NCBI GenBank assembly: GCA_022925895.1
Contig: JAKSYS010000755.1
Coordinates: 1 to 27,362 of the forward strand
DNA: 27,362 nt
Direction: 5' to 3'
From: Fragilaria crotonensis
Lineage: Eukaryota > Bacillariophyta > Fragilariophyceae > Fragilariales > Fragilariaceae
Shown here: positions 1-8,779 of the stretch, piece by piece
Position numbering within the stretch: position 1 is the first letter of the stretch
How the letters are laid out: each line of letters starts with the position of its first letter
Made by a program: the position numbers and the translations under genes
Notes under the pieces: model-generated
Told to the model about the DNA's origin: nothing
The model's input: the letters and a program-made list of their open reading frames with translations, nothing else
Database searches by the model: none

Positions 1-1
1 T

Positions 2-625
2 CCTCGAATTTGTGTCACAACAAGTCGCGATCCCTCCTCTCGACTCAAACAATTTGCCAAGGAACTGAAATTGCTGGTCCCCAACGCAACTCGCATCAAT
101 CGCGGTAATTCTCGTACGGACGATGTTTTGCAAACATGTCAACAGTCGGGCTTCACCGATTTGATTGTTGTGCAGGAGACACGAGGAGAACCTGATGGAC
201 TTGTCATTTGCCATTTGCCACTTGGACCGACGGCATTCTTTACCATTACGAATACTGTCATGCGTCACGATTTGCCGAATCAAGCGGCACCCATGAGTGA
301 AGCGTATCCACAATTGGTATTGGAGGGATTCCAAAATACAGATTTGGGAAAACGAGTGGCGACGATTTTTAAATGTCTCTTTCCGATCCCCATGCCGGAT
401 TCGAGACGAGTGGTGTCGTTGATCAATCAGAATGATTTTCTATCGTTTCGGCATTACATGTATACCAAGACGAAGAAAGATGAAGTGCAGTTGCATGAAG
501 TGGGTCCGAGGTTTGAACTAAGACTATACCAAATTCGACTGGGAACACTCAGTCAGAAGGAAGCCGAGAATGAATATGTGCTGCGACCGTATCAGAACAC
601 ATCGCACAAGAGGAATGTTCTTTAA
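2..625 (+). CDS. IMP4: U3 small nucleolar ribonucleoprotein IMP4, 5'-truncated by the window
   Basis: Brix-domain protein of the U3 snoRNP / small-subunit processome. It acts in the nucleolus with IMP3 and MPP10 during early cleavages of pre-18S rRNA. The reading frame is open from base 2 and already inside the protein: it reads PRICVTTSRDPSSRLKQFAK, the start of the Brix domain, so the N-terminal segment and start codon lie left of the window. Downstream are further IMP4 hallmarks: a segment like RINRGN, then TDLIVVQETRG, ICHLPLGPTAFF, the VMRHD block, GKRVATIFKCLFP, FLSFRHYMY, and EVGPRFELRLYQIRLGTL near the C-terminus. The stop is TAA at 623-625. About 207 residues are present, of roughly 290 expected for the family. 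No intron is needed in the visible part. The assignment is by recognition of consecutive family motifs and is secure. Confidence 0.95.
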   Translation, partial: PRICVTTSRDPSSRLKQFAKELKLLVPNATRINRGNSRTDDVLQTCQQSGFTDLIVVQETRGEPDGLVICHLPLGPTAFFTITNTVMRHDLPNQAAPMSEAYPQLVLEGFQNTDLGKRVATIFKCLFPIPMPDSRRVVSLINQNDFLSFRHYMYTKTKKDEVQLHEVGPRFELRLYQIRLGTLSQKEAENEYVLRPYQNTSHKRNVL

Positions 626-1873
626 CGTAATGCGATGCGACAACTACTACATGTTCTACCATTATCATGCTCTCTATACTTGTGCATGGTACAGTAGTGA
701 AACCATTGCCGCCACTAGTAGACTGTCGCACATGTACACATTTAGCATAGAGTACATCGAACAAAACTATACGAGTTCTTTGCTCATGAATTCGTGTCAT
801 CGTTTGGCCTCTTGTAAACTGAAACAGGAAGGGGTAGCAAACAGTGACTAACACAACATTACCATCCTCATAGTTGGAGATGGCCAATCACTTTGTTTCT
901 GTAGTACTGGACTCGAGAAAGAGGAAGCACGGGAAAGGCTAACCTAAAAGTAAAGGAGACATACGCATGGCATTCAATTGTCGTTGCCCAAGTCGATACA
1001 CGAACACTGAGCGGTCATCCATGTCATGGACGAGCACGAGAGGAGTGGGTTGTTCAGGATTTGATACAAATGCACTTAGAATTGCAATTGCAATATTGAT
1101 AGCATAATCAGTGTATCACACACGTGTTGATCAACACAACAAGGGCGCAACTGAAACTGCATTCAGTGGCACACTTTCATTACTATGTATAGTCGTTCGC
1201 TTGCATACTGCAAAGTAAACCATGTCTTCATTATTGCTTGCGTACGAGACGTCCACATTCCGCAGTGCAACTGCATCGCACTTCGAAGTTGTGACCCATA
1301 CTCTGCTTACTTGGCAGTTTGTGCAGTGTGCTCAGGTTATACTGTGTTAGCAGTCCACGCATGTACGCTCGCGTCCACGTCGGTCACAGTGCAGTCCCAC
1401 AACATTGATCACGTTTGTTCGTGGAGGATGCAGGATGCAGGTCATTCGGTCGGGTGAATCACGTCGCCGATCAAGCTGCAGTTGCATGACGGATGATTTC
1501 ACAACCAGAACCACATTCGTGAGTGAATTAATTCAATCACGGTTCTAATAATTTCTCATCCACATTAAATCTTGATAGTAGATAAATCAGCGACAGAATT
1601 TTTAAAATCACAAAGTTTGCCGTTGAGTGAACTAAATTGTATTTTGCCACATCTTGCCACTTGCGAGCCATTCAATTCCGAATCTTCCAAACTTTGAAGG
1701 ACTGGTCGTATGACATGTAGGCTGTATACTACCACAGGGAGTGCTGAGAACAAGGAAATCTTGAAATCCTGTGTAGGTTAAAATGAGGCTCATAATAATC
1801 GATAATTTGCAATTCGCGATTGTCAATAACTTAACTCGAACACCAACGCACTTCACACCACAAAGATAATAAT
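626..1873. other. Intergenic region between IMP4 and argininosuccinate synthase
   Basis: About 1.25 kb with no supportable gene. Short open frames exist on both strands, but none resembles a protein family and they are broken within about 100 codons. It should hold the IMP4 3' end and the promoter and 5' leader of the argininosuccinate synthase gene. The one local structure I noted is a 12-bp palindrome (TGAATTAATTCA) at about 1524-1535. Confidence 0.6.
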
Positions 1874-3133
1874 ATGTCTGACACCACCAAGCCAAAGGTC
1901 ATTCTCGCATACTCTGGAGGTCTCGATACCAGTGTTATTCTGAAGTGGTTGTGCGAGAAGGGCTTTGATGTCATCGCCTTTTGCGCCAATGTTGGACAAC
2001 ACGAAGAAGATTTCAGTGCTGTCAAGGCCAAGGCTCTCAACGCAGGAGCTTCCAAATGCATTGTCACCGACTTGCGTAAGGAGTTCGTCACTGACTATGT
2101 TTTTGAGGCCATCAAATGCAATGCGATTTACGAATCTCGTTACCTCTTGGGAACTTCCATTGCTCGCCCTTGCATTGCCAAGGAAATGATCCGCATCGCC
2201 ACCGAAGAAGGAGCACAATTCGTTTCGCACGGAGCTACCGGAAAGGGAAATGACCAAGTCCGTTTCGAAATGTGCGCACAAGCCTTGAGCCCCAAGATCC
2301 AGTGCATCGCTCCATGGCGCGATGCCGAATTCATCGAATCCTTCAAGGGCCGCTCAGACTTGCTCGCATACTGCACCAAGCACGGAATCCCCGTCGACGC
2401 CAAGCCAAAGGCAAATTACAGTATCGACGAGAATCTTTTCCACACTTCCTTCGAGTCGGGAATGCTCGAAGACGCCAACTGCGGCCCAGACGACAGCATG
2501 TTCAAAATGACCGTCTCCCCCAAGGACGCACCTGACACTCCCGAAATCATCACCCTGGAGTTCCTCAAGGGCATCCCCGTCAAAGTCACCAACGGCGACA
2601 CCGTCATTGAAGACCCCCTCGAACTCTTCCTCTACTGCAACGCCATTGCCGGCAAGCACGGCATTGGCCGCATCGACATTGTCGAAAATCGTTTCGTAGG
2701 AATCAAGTCCCGCGGTGTCTATGAGACTCCAGGCGGCACCATCCTCCGCGCGGCGCACTTGGACTTGGAGGGCATTTGCATGGACCGAGAAGTCAAGCGC
2801 ATCACCGAGGGACTCGCCAACGAATTCGCCAGACTCTGCTACAACGGATTCTGGTTCGCACCTGAAATGGAACTCGTCCGCCATTCGTTGGACTTTTCGC
2901 AACGAGATGTGGAGGGAACCGTGCGATTGGAACTCTACAAGGGAAATTGCATTGTGCAGGGACGTTTCTCCAACAAGTCTCTTTACAACGCCGATTTGGC
3001 ATCCATGGACCAAGAGGGAGGTGGAGATGCATTTGATTACAATCCAGCCGATGCTAATGGCTTCATCAAGATTAACTCGGTCCGTCTCAAGACCTACGCA
3101 GCACTCCGTGCCAAGGATACCCCGGCCAACTAA
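1874..3133 (+). CDS. Argininosuccinate synthase
   Basis: Joins citrulline and aspartate with ATP to give argininosuccinate, AMP and PPi, the penultimate step of arginine synthesis and part of the ornithine-urea cycle that diatoms possess. The protein is 419 residues, close to the usual 400-412. The ATP-pyrophosphatase P-loop AYSGGLDTS is at residues 12-20. Further family blocks follow: DLRKEFVTDYVFEAIKCNAIYE (split here as DLRKEFVTDY and the residues after it), the YLLGTSIARP segment, SHGATGKGNDQVRFE (nucleotide binding), IAPWRD, YSIDENLFH, and GIGRIDIVENRFVGIKSRG. The start is the ATG at 1874, directly before the conserved N-terminus; no targeting presequence is present, so a cytosolic protein is implied. 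It is uninterrupted with no intron. The codon third positions are C-rich in the middle of the gene, unlike the AT-rich spacers around it. Confidence 0.97.
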   Translation: MSDTTKPKVILAYSGGLDTSVILKWLCEKGFDVIAFCANVGQHEEDFSAVKAKALNAGASKCIVTDLRKEFVTDYVFEAIKCNAIYESRYLLGTSIARPCIAKEMIRIATEEGAQFVSHGATGKGNDQVRFEMCAQALSPKIQCIAPWRDAEFIESFKGRSDLLAYCTKHGIPVDAKPKANYSIDENLFHTSFESGMLEDANCGPDDSMFKMTVSPKDAPDTPEIITLEFLKGIPVKVTNGDTVIEDPLELFLYCNAIAGKHGIGRIDIVENRFVGIKSRGVYETPGGTILRAAHLDLEGICMDREVKRITEGLANEFARLCYNGFWFAPEMELVRHSLDFSQRDVEGTVRLELYKGNCIVQGRFSNKSLYNADLASMDQEGGGDAFDYNPADANGFIKINSVRLKTYAALRAKDTPAN

Positions 3134-4812
3134 GCATCATGTGATAGAGCACTTGGCTTCGACTTTATTAGATCCATATAGAAAATCATGTATTCTATGC
3201 GTTCACGTTTGATTTGTGTTAATGCTTCTTTACAGCATCAAATCTAGAGCTTTCCGCGTGATGCAATCGTATCACCATTCAAGGTGGCAGCTGTCTTCGT
3301 CAGCCACAGACGTTGGAACTTGTGGATCGTTTTGCTTTGGGCCACATGGACAAAGAAACCGCAGCTTGTCGCTTGCCATCTCTTTGCTCTCCAGCAACAG
3401 CCATCCTAGGCTCTGGACAATCACCAAACTCCACTGTTTTTTTTGTTAATTCTGTCTAATGTGAAGTAACCTTCTGATCATTGTCACCCAACAAGGATTT
3501 CATAGGAGCAATTCACATGTTTGCTGCACTTGTATAGCCTATACATGTTGCTTTCACCCCGGCAAACTATTTGTCTGTTGCACGTGATATTCTCGAACAT
3601 ATCCACCATTGGAGCAACATTGTTTTGTCAAGGTTAGCAAACACGCGAGCCTTCCGATCTTCAACAGATGTTCCATTACAGTATCTTCTTGGTGCTGAGT
3701 CTCCTTGGTTGACAAATCCTGACCAACAGTACTTGTTCTTGACCATTGCTTCGAGTGTTGTTAGCATGTTGTTTGATGGCAGCGGCATCACATGTTTGCT
3801 TGGCTTCCACAGTTCCTACTAGTTTGACACCACATTTACCCACATTCATTGTTCCTTTAAGAAGTGGGAAACAACTGTGAATCAGCTTGCTTGGAAAATG
3901 TTCCTCTTCTTGTCACTAGCCATTGACAAATCGTATGTTGACAGCAAGTTCCTCAGATGTGAAACCTTGTCTTGCTTGGTTGTAGATATTGGCATGGCAA
4001 TCTTCGTTTGAAAGAAGGTTTGAAGTTACACTGACATAAAAAGTCCACAATCAATCACATTAGTAGTCTGTTTAGGGCATCTCAAGAGCAGCAGTAGCTT
4101 GCATGGACAACAATATAAGGATGAAGCAAGTTCGTCGTGTAGAGGTTCAGCACCAAAGGGAACATTTGCAATAAGCTCCCTGATTGCACACTAGCTCATA
4201 CAGCCAGAATGTCAAAGAATGAATGGTAGCACCAGTGCACCTTCTCATAAAACAAAGGACAGCTTCCTGAACAAATACATGGTTGCCTTCAATGACTGAA
4301 ATGATGAATTGTCTGGACCTATTTCAGTAAAATGACTCCAAGAATGTTGTGCGAAGCCTTGCTCTGAATCTGACTGGAATGGAGATCCTTATTTTTGAGC
4401 ATTGTTTGTGTGGCCTTGGTGTGGTGCCGCTTTAGCTGGCTGCTTGTCGGATGCGGAAGTCCAGGTGACATGCGCTAAGCCAGCACTCCGTATCACAATG
4501 TGCTGTGACATTTACCACCATGTCCTCGCTGACAGCACAATCCCAAATTTTGGGTCTCCTGGAGAGTATCATTGCTCCATCTTCTTGCTTGACAAAGCAC
4601 AAATCTTGGGCATGATAGCACAGTTGGTGAGGAGGAGGAGTGTTGATATCAGAAAACAAAGAGCATGCAACAATGCACAGATGTGTGGAAGTTGGCATCA
4701 GACACTCACTTGCTCATTGTGTGCGCCACAAGTTGTGAATTTTGAAGTTTCATGTGGAACCAGGTAAAATTTTGGATCTTTCATCAGCACAATATTGCAG
4801 TCAAGACAAACA

Positions 4813-5358
4813 TCAAAAATTCATCAAGAAACAAGTGCCCATATAGGTTGAATACCATCCTCCACAAGCATTTCTCAAAAGCGTAAATAAGATTGCATTG
4901 CTATAATCAACGGCATTGATGAAGAAATGATGAAGGAAAAAACATTGCCAGATCCTGCAATTTTTGCAATTCTGTCTGAGGTCTACACTAGAGTGAAGGG
5001 CAGCATCAGAAGCACGTAGGCAGGCCAAAATTAACATGCGTTGTGATTGCAAGATATGATGAATGAAAGGGTGATATTGCAAGTCTGCTGTGGAATAGAT
5101 GAAGTGTGTTTTTGTAGTAATTAACATGAAAGTGTTAAGTAGCAAAAATGTTTTCTGTAAACAACAGGATGCTTTGAAACGTTATAGTGAAAATAGCTAC
5201 TCCAATACAGCAGTGGTGTTGATGTGGTCCGACTTGATGTACGAGGAGCTCATTTGAAAAACCTTCTTTGCGTGAAATTAAAAATCCTCTTCTGGCGCCC
5301 ACATACTACACATATGGCTGGGTGCAAAAACAGGATCTTGGGTAGCCTTCTTGTAGAG
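4813..5358 (-). pseudogene. Possible decayed protein-coding fragment
   Basis: Read on the minus strand from 5358, one frame gives 26 codons beginning LYKKATQDPVFAP and ending before a TAA at 5278-5280. It continues in the same frame through two further stops into a 110-codon open stretch ending at 4813. Three stops in about 182 codons is fewer than the eight or nine expected by chance, and the composition looks protein-like. I cannot assign a family; a degenerate retroelement or host gene remnant are both possible. This is a weak call and could be chance in AT-rich DNA. Confidence 0.2.
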
Positions 5359-5944
5359 CTAGTAGTATGCTATTGTTTAATCCTTTCCTCACTCTGATGC
5401 CTCCATCATGTCAAACGTAGTGCTTGATTGTGGTTGATTTTAAGCAACAATTATCTCTTCAACAAGACAACCTCCCAAGTGGCCTAAGGTCTCAAATTGA
5501 CCATGTCACATTAAGCATGATGTGCAGTATCAAAATCTTCCCACGTGGGAAACACACTCCAGCATCTTCTTTATCTTGAATTGTCAATGCACTATCTTCA
5601 AAGAACCGTTGATTCATGAAAGATGGTTGTCAGCAGCACAGCTTTGTTCCAACGTGCATAGTATAAATGCAGCATTGTTGCAGATGATATTCAGTTCTTG
5701 ACCATGATGCGAGTAGTCAACACGATGTTACATCTCATCAGTACGGAGCCCAGCCACTGCATGCGGTTGACACAGGGCATCAAGTTGATCAACAAACACA
5801 ACATGAATGTTCAAAGCACGGTCCGGTTGCAGTTGAGAAGCGTGTTGGCAACTTGTTCAAATTCACCGCTGTGCATTTGACTTTGGCTATAGAGCGTTTT
5901 TTCTATTCCAACAGCATTAAAACACCAGTTATCTTCGTTAAAAC

Positions 5945-5970
5945 ACCTGTTTTCTACGTAGAAAACAGGT
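5945..5970. repeat. Perfect 26-bp palindrome
   Basis: Two 13-base arms (ACCTGTTTTCTAC and its exact reverse complement) abut with no spacer. It sits in AT-rich non-coding DNA about 630 bp upstream of the glycosyltransferase start. It could be a dimeric protein-binding site, the end of a decayed mobile element, or a hairpin-forming sequence. Confidence 0.9.
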
Positions 5971-6162
5971 CTTGCAAAGAAAAAAGGTGGGAATACAAAT
6001 TTCCCATTCTTTTAACTTGCAGCAACAAGCCATAAAAGTATGTTTTTAAAATAATAGACCAAAAACCCTCTCCGCCGAAAAACAGCCCTTGCCTAATACT
6101 AGCTAGTAGAGGGCCTGCTATCATTCGCCTGTATTCACATGTTTGTCACCTACGAGGTCGTT

Positions 6163-6275
6163 TGCGACTCTAAATAGCTCGACTCTGTGAAATTGACTCA
6201 ATTATCAGACTACGTGGTATTCTGGAGGTGATACTGCGACTCGCAGTATTTGGTTCGTTAAATTGCTGAGTCGCA
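6163..6275. promoter_or_regulatory. Cluster of TGCGACTC motifs with a hairpin, upstream of the glycosyltransferase
   Basis: The octamer TGCGACTC occurs at 6163-6170 and 6235-6242, and its complement GAGTCGCA at 6268-6275. The middle copy lies in an 8-bp stem with a 3-base loop (ATACTGCG, ACT, CGCAGTAT; 6231-6249). A TGACTCA core of the bZIP/AP-1 type is at about 6195-6201, within AATTGACTCAATT. Three octamer copies in 113 bp, about 320-430 bp before a start codon, look like a candidate regulatory cluster. The function is inference only. Confidence 0.3.
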
Positions 6276-6595
6276 TAGTAGTCAGTACATAAGTAGCTTT
6301 CAGTCAAACAGTTAGGAAAAAAAAGTGCCCTTATATTAGAGTATGTCGGAACTCTGATGGCGTGTATGCTATTAAACATTTTGTCCGCACATGCGATCGA
6401 TGAAAAAGCCGAAAACATGAAGTTTTACATGTGAATCGAAACTCGAAACTCAACCGTCTTCCCATTGGTCTTAATTTGAACGGGTTCCTGAATTTGTCAG
6501 GTGCGCACTATCTCTCATCCTAACTCGCTCTCTCCTTTCACTTCATTAAGCGGCCATTTTAGTTCATCAATTCTCTGGAGGGTTTGTTTGAGAGC

Positions 6596-7879
6596 ATGAT
6601 ATATGAGAGCATGATGTATCAAGCGAAGTGCATTTCTAGTTTGAGGAGGCTCCTGGCGCTGTTGGTGCTATTTCTTGTTCTCGTTTTCAGGTCATTCTCC
6701 TTGAAATTCCAATTGATATCTGTTTCTAATGTGATGGATGGGCGTTCGACCAGTGTATCATTGACGACCGCTGGTAAAGACTTCAATGAATCAACGCCTA
6801 CCACCGCTTTCCTTAGTAACTTTCAAGATCTCAATGATTACCAAAAGGCGCCACAGGAGACTGTTACATCAACCAACTTCGACGGAGTACAACCAGATGT
6901 GTGGGCGTGGTGTGTGCTAACCAAAGACAATGGCCTGTTCCACCACTTTCCTCATGCTGCTGAGAAATTGCTTCCGTGCTGGAGCTGGTTTCAAAGAATA
7001 CGAAGTAACTATACTTCAACGCAATGTGGATTCTACCTGGTAGGGGACCTCCCACTGGCTCCCGGTGGATGGCCGAGCAAACTCATTGAGCATATGGGGT
7101 GCAGCGTTACTAGAAGTCAACCATCAACCACGGAAAACAGCGCTCCTGCTCTGCTATATTACCTGAAAAAGAATACACGGAGACGGTTTGAATGGTTCCA
7201 AAGACCAGAAGATGCTAACGCTCTTCGTACACAAGTACTAAAGTCGATGAACTACCCCGATAATGACCCCAGTAGTCGGAAGATCCGCATCACAATCATT
7301 GACAGGAACACGACAGTAGAGAACCGTCGAAAGCGGAATTCCCGACGAATTCTAAACGTTGTTAACATTTCGAAAGCTCTCAAGGAAACATTCCCATTTG
7401 CAGACGTAACTACGGCATTTATGGAAGGCATGGAACCAGAGGAGCAGTTTGCGTTCTGGAGCCAGCAAGACATTATCGTGATTGCCCATGGTGCTGCGAT
7501 CACGAATGCCTTCTTTATGCCTCCCGCCAAGACATCAGCTTTGGTTGAGTTGTTTCCGCTTCATTTCTATTTTACAGAGTTTTACTCCACTCTTCTCAAT
7601 TCCTCTGGCATTCGAGGCTACGGCTACTACAATAATGTGACGGATATAAAAGCCGACTTTGCCGCGCACAGAGAGACCCACGCAATGGAAGCGTATTATC
7701 GGGATCAAAATCTGAATCCCCCCGTTGAAGCGGTTGTGGACCTGGTGCGGAAGGCTTTGTTGGAGGGCGGAAAGACCACGAGGAGAAAGCAAGACCCAAA
7801 AAGACACTTCCGATCGAGAATGGCCAGACAAAGAAGTGTCCGAGGCATTGCAGAATCTCGATCGTCCAGAATTTCTTAA
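6596..7879 (+). CDS. Glycosyltransferase family 61-like protein, Golgi/ER type II membrane protein
   Basis: Predicted to transfer a sugar onto glycans in the secretory pathway; the acceptor cannot be told from sequence. The product is 427 residues from the ATG at 6596; in-frame ATGs at 6611 and 6614 are alternatives. An uncharged stretch at residues 19-32 (LLALLVLFLVLVF, preceded by RR) is a signal anchor, giving a short cytosolic tail and a lumenal catalytic domain. The C-terminal half carries the GT61 (DUF563) pattern: IRITIIDRNTTVENRR, followed by N-rich RRILN, VTTAFMEGMEPEEQFAFW, then DIIVIAHGAAITNAFFMPP (His at about 298) and ALVELFP. The family's usual HGAGLTN reads HGAAITN here. The C-terminus is basic (RRKQDPKRHFRSR). 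No intron is needed. Confidence 0.8.
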   Translation: MIYESMMYQAKCISSLRRLLALLVLFLVLVFRSFSLKFQLISVSNVMDGRSTSVSLTTAGKDFNESTPTTAFLSNFQDLNDYQKAPQETVTSTNFDGVQPDVWAWCVLTKDNGLFHHFPHAAEKLLPCWSWFQRIRSNYTSTQCGFYLVGDLPLAPGGWPSKLIEHMGCSVTRSQPSTTENSAPALLYYLKKNTRRRFEWFQRPEDANALRTQVLKSMNYPDNDPSSRKIRITIIDRNTTVENRRKRNSRRILNVVNISKALKETFPFADVTTAFMEGMEPEEQFAFWSQQDIIVIAHGAAITNAFFMPPAKTSALVELFPLHFYFTEFYSTLLNSSGIRGYGYYNNVTDIKADFAAHRETHAMEAYYRDQNLNPPVEAVVDLVRKALLEGGKTTRRKQDPKRHFRSRMARQRSVRGIAESRSSRIS

Positions 7880-8493
7880 TTACGGGTCCGCCGCACATTG
7901 TTGCTAACGGGTCGCCAAGATAGGATCTTCGAGTTGCGCCGATGAGGACTCGTGTTGGATTAAATAGTTTTGGAAACGAGGGGCTTACCGTCAGTAGGGT
8001 ATACGCTCACTGACACCAAGACTACTGGTAGCCTCCTGGTGTGCACTGTAGCAAGACGAACACGCCCAGATGAGTAATCACACACCCCCGCGTCGAGATG
8101 CCGTTGGAGTTGATGGGAGATCTAACAAGTCCTGCCCAACGCTCCAGCTCGCTACACGACGGGGATCGTCCGGAACACCGTAAAATCTACAACATTTTTG
8201 CAAAATTAACGTAATCGAAACGTCGCATTTCATCGCCCTTGCTCTGTTATGCTGATGAACGGAAAAGAGGACAATTGACATGGGTGATGACTTCAATCAG
8301 TTCTTTAGGTTCCAGGATTCAATCGTGTCACCAATAATGTTCGGGCTTGTATTGGCAACTCTGCATGCCCCGACTGACTTGATAATCGACAGAAGTTCCA
8401 GTGTCATATCTGTCCATAGGAGGTTACCCAGTAAATGAGGCGATTGCAGGTATGATATGTCAGAGAGACAGACTGAAGCTGGACGCCACCTAT
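7880..8493. other. Intergenic region between convergent glycosyltransferase and G6PDH-6PGDH genes
   Basis: About 610 bp holding the 3' end of the glycosyltransferase transcript and, further right, the downstream region of the minus-strand fusion gene. I see no gene. A 72-codon minus-strand open frame (8078-8296) has no recognisable domain. Confidence 0.5.
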
Positions 8494-8779
8494 ACGTCGA
8501 CGTGCGAATTAGGATTCAGGTTGAATTAGTCGCGAGACTGTTGCCATTCCCCTGGCTGGAGTAGACGACGACCTCCAACACGTACTTTGGCATAGAAGGG
8601 TATCATAATGACTAGTAAATGTATTGTTCGTTTGATTACGTCGACGTGCGAATCAGGATTTCTGGTTGAATGAGTCGCGGAGACAGTTGCCATTCCCCTG
8701 GCTGGACTAGACAACAACCTCCAACACTTGGTATCGAGGGCTATCGTTATCACTAGTAAATGCATTGCTCGTTTGATTC
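8494..8779. repeat. Two-copy tandem duplication, period 144 bp
   Basis: Copy 1 spans about 8494-8637 and copy 2 about 8638-8779. Both begin ACGTCGACGTGCGAAT, share GTTGCCATTCCCCTGGCTGG and a CCTCCAACAC block, and end ACTAGTAAATG followed by CGTTTGATT. They differ by scattered substitutions and small indels, so the duplication is not brand new. The right end of copy 2 runs into the stop codon (minus-strand TGA, 8778-8780) of the G6PDH-6PGDH gene. The repeat therefore forms the first about 280 bp downstream of that gene and probably part of its 3' UTR. Confidence 0.9.

Larger units (their letters stand above)
3134..6595. other. Long gene-poor AT-rich region, possibly holding decayed coding sequence
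   Basis: Nearly 3.5 kb without a supportable intact gene. The longest frames (4402-4767 on +, 4813-5145 on -) match nothing I recognise. On the minus strand one frame running from 5358 down to 4813 has few stops and stretches that read like protein, which suggests a degraded gene or transposon, but no family can be named. Other contents are a perfect 26-bp palindrome at 5945-5970 and a cluster of TGCGACTC motifs at 6163-6275. The last few hundred bases must contain the promoter of the glycosyltransferase gene. Confidence 0.5.

Noticed and set aside
2354-3013. 219-codon minus-strand frame within argininosuccinate synthase
   Set aside because: Antisense shadow; the plus-strand frame is a complete conserved enzyme.
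3571-3822. Plus-strand open frame of 83 codons in the gene-poor region
   Set aside because: No domain, motif or compositional sign of coding; a comparable open frame overlaps it on the opposite strand. Chance is the simplest explanation.
4402-4767. Plus-strand open frame of 121 codons
   Set aside because: Cys-rich but with no recognisable family, it begins at a non-ATG codon and has an overlapping minus-strand frame of similar quality.
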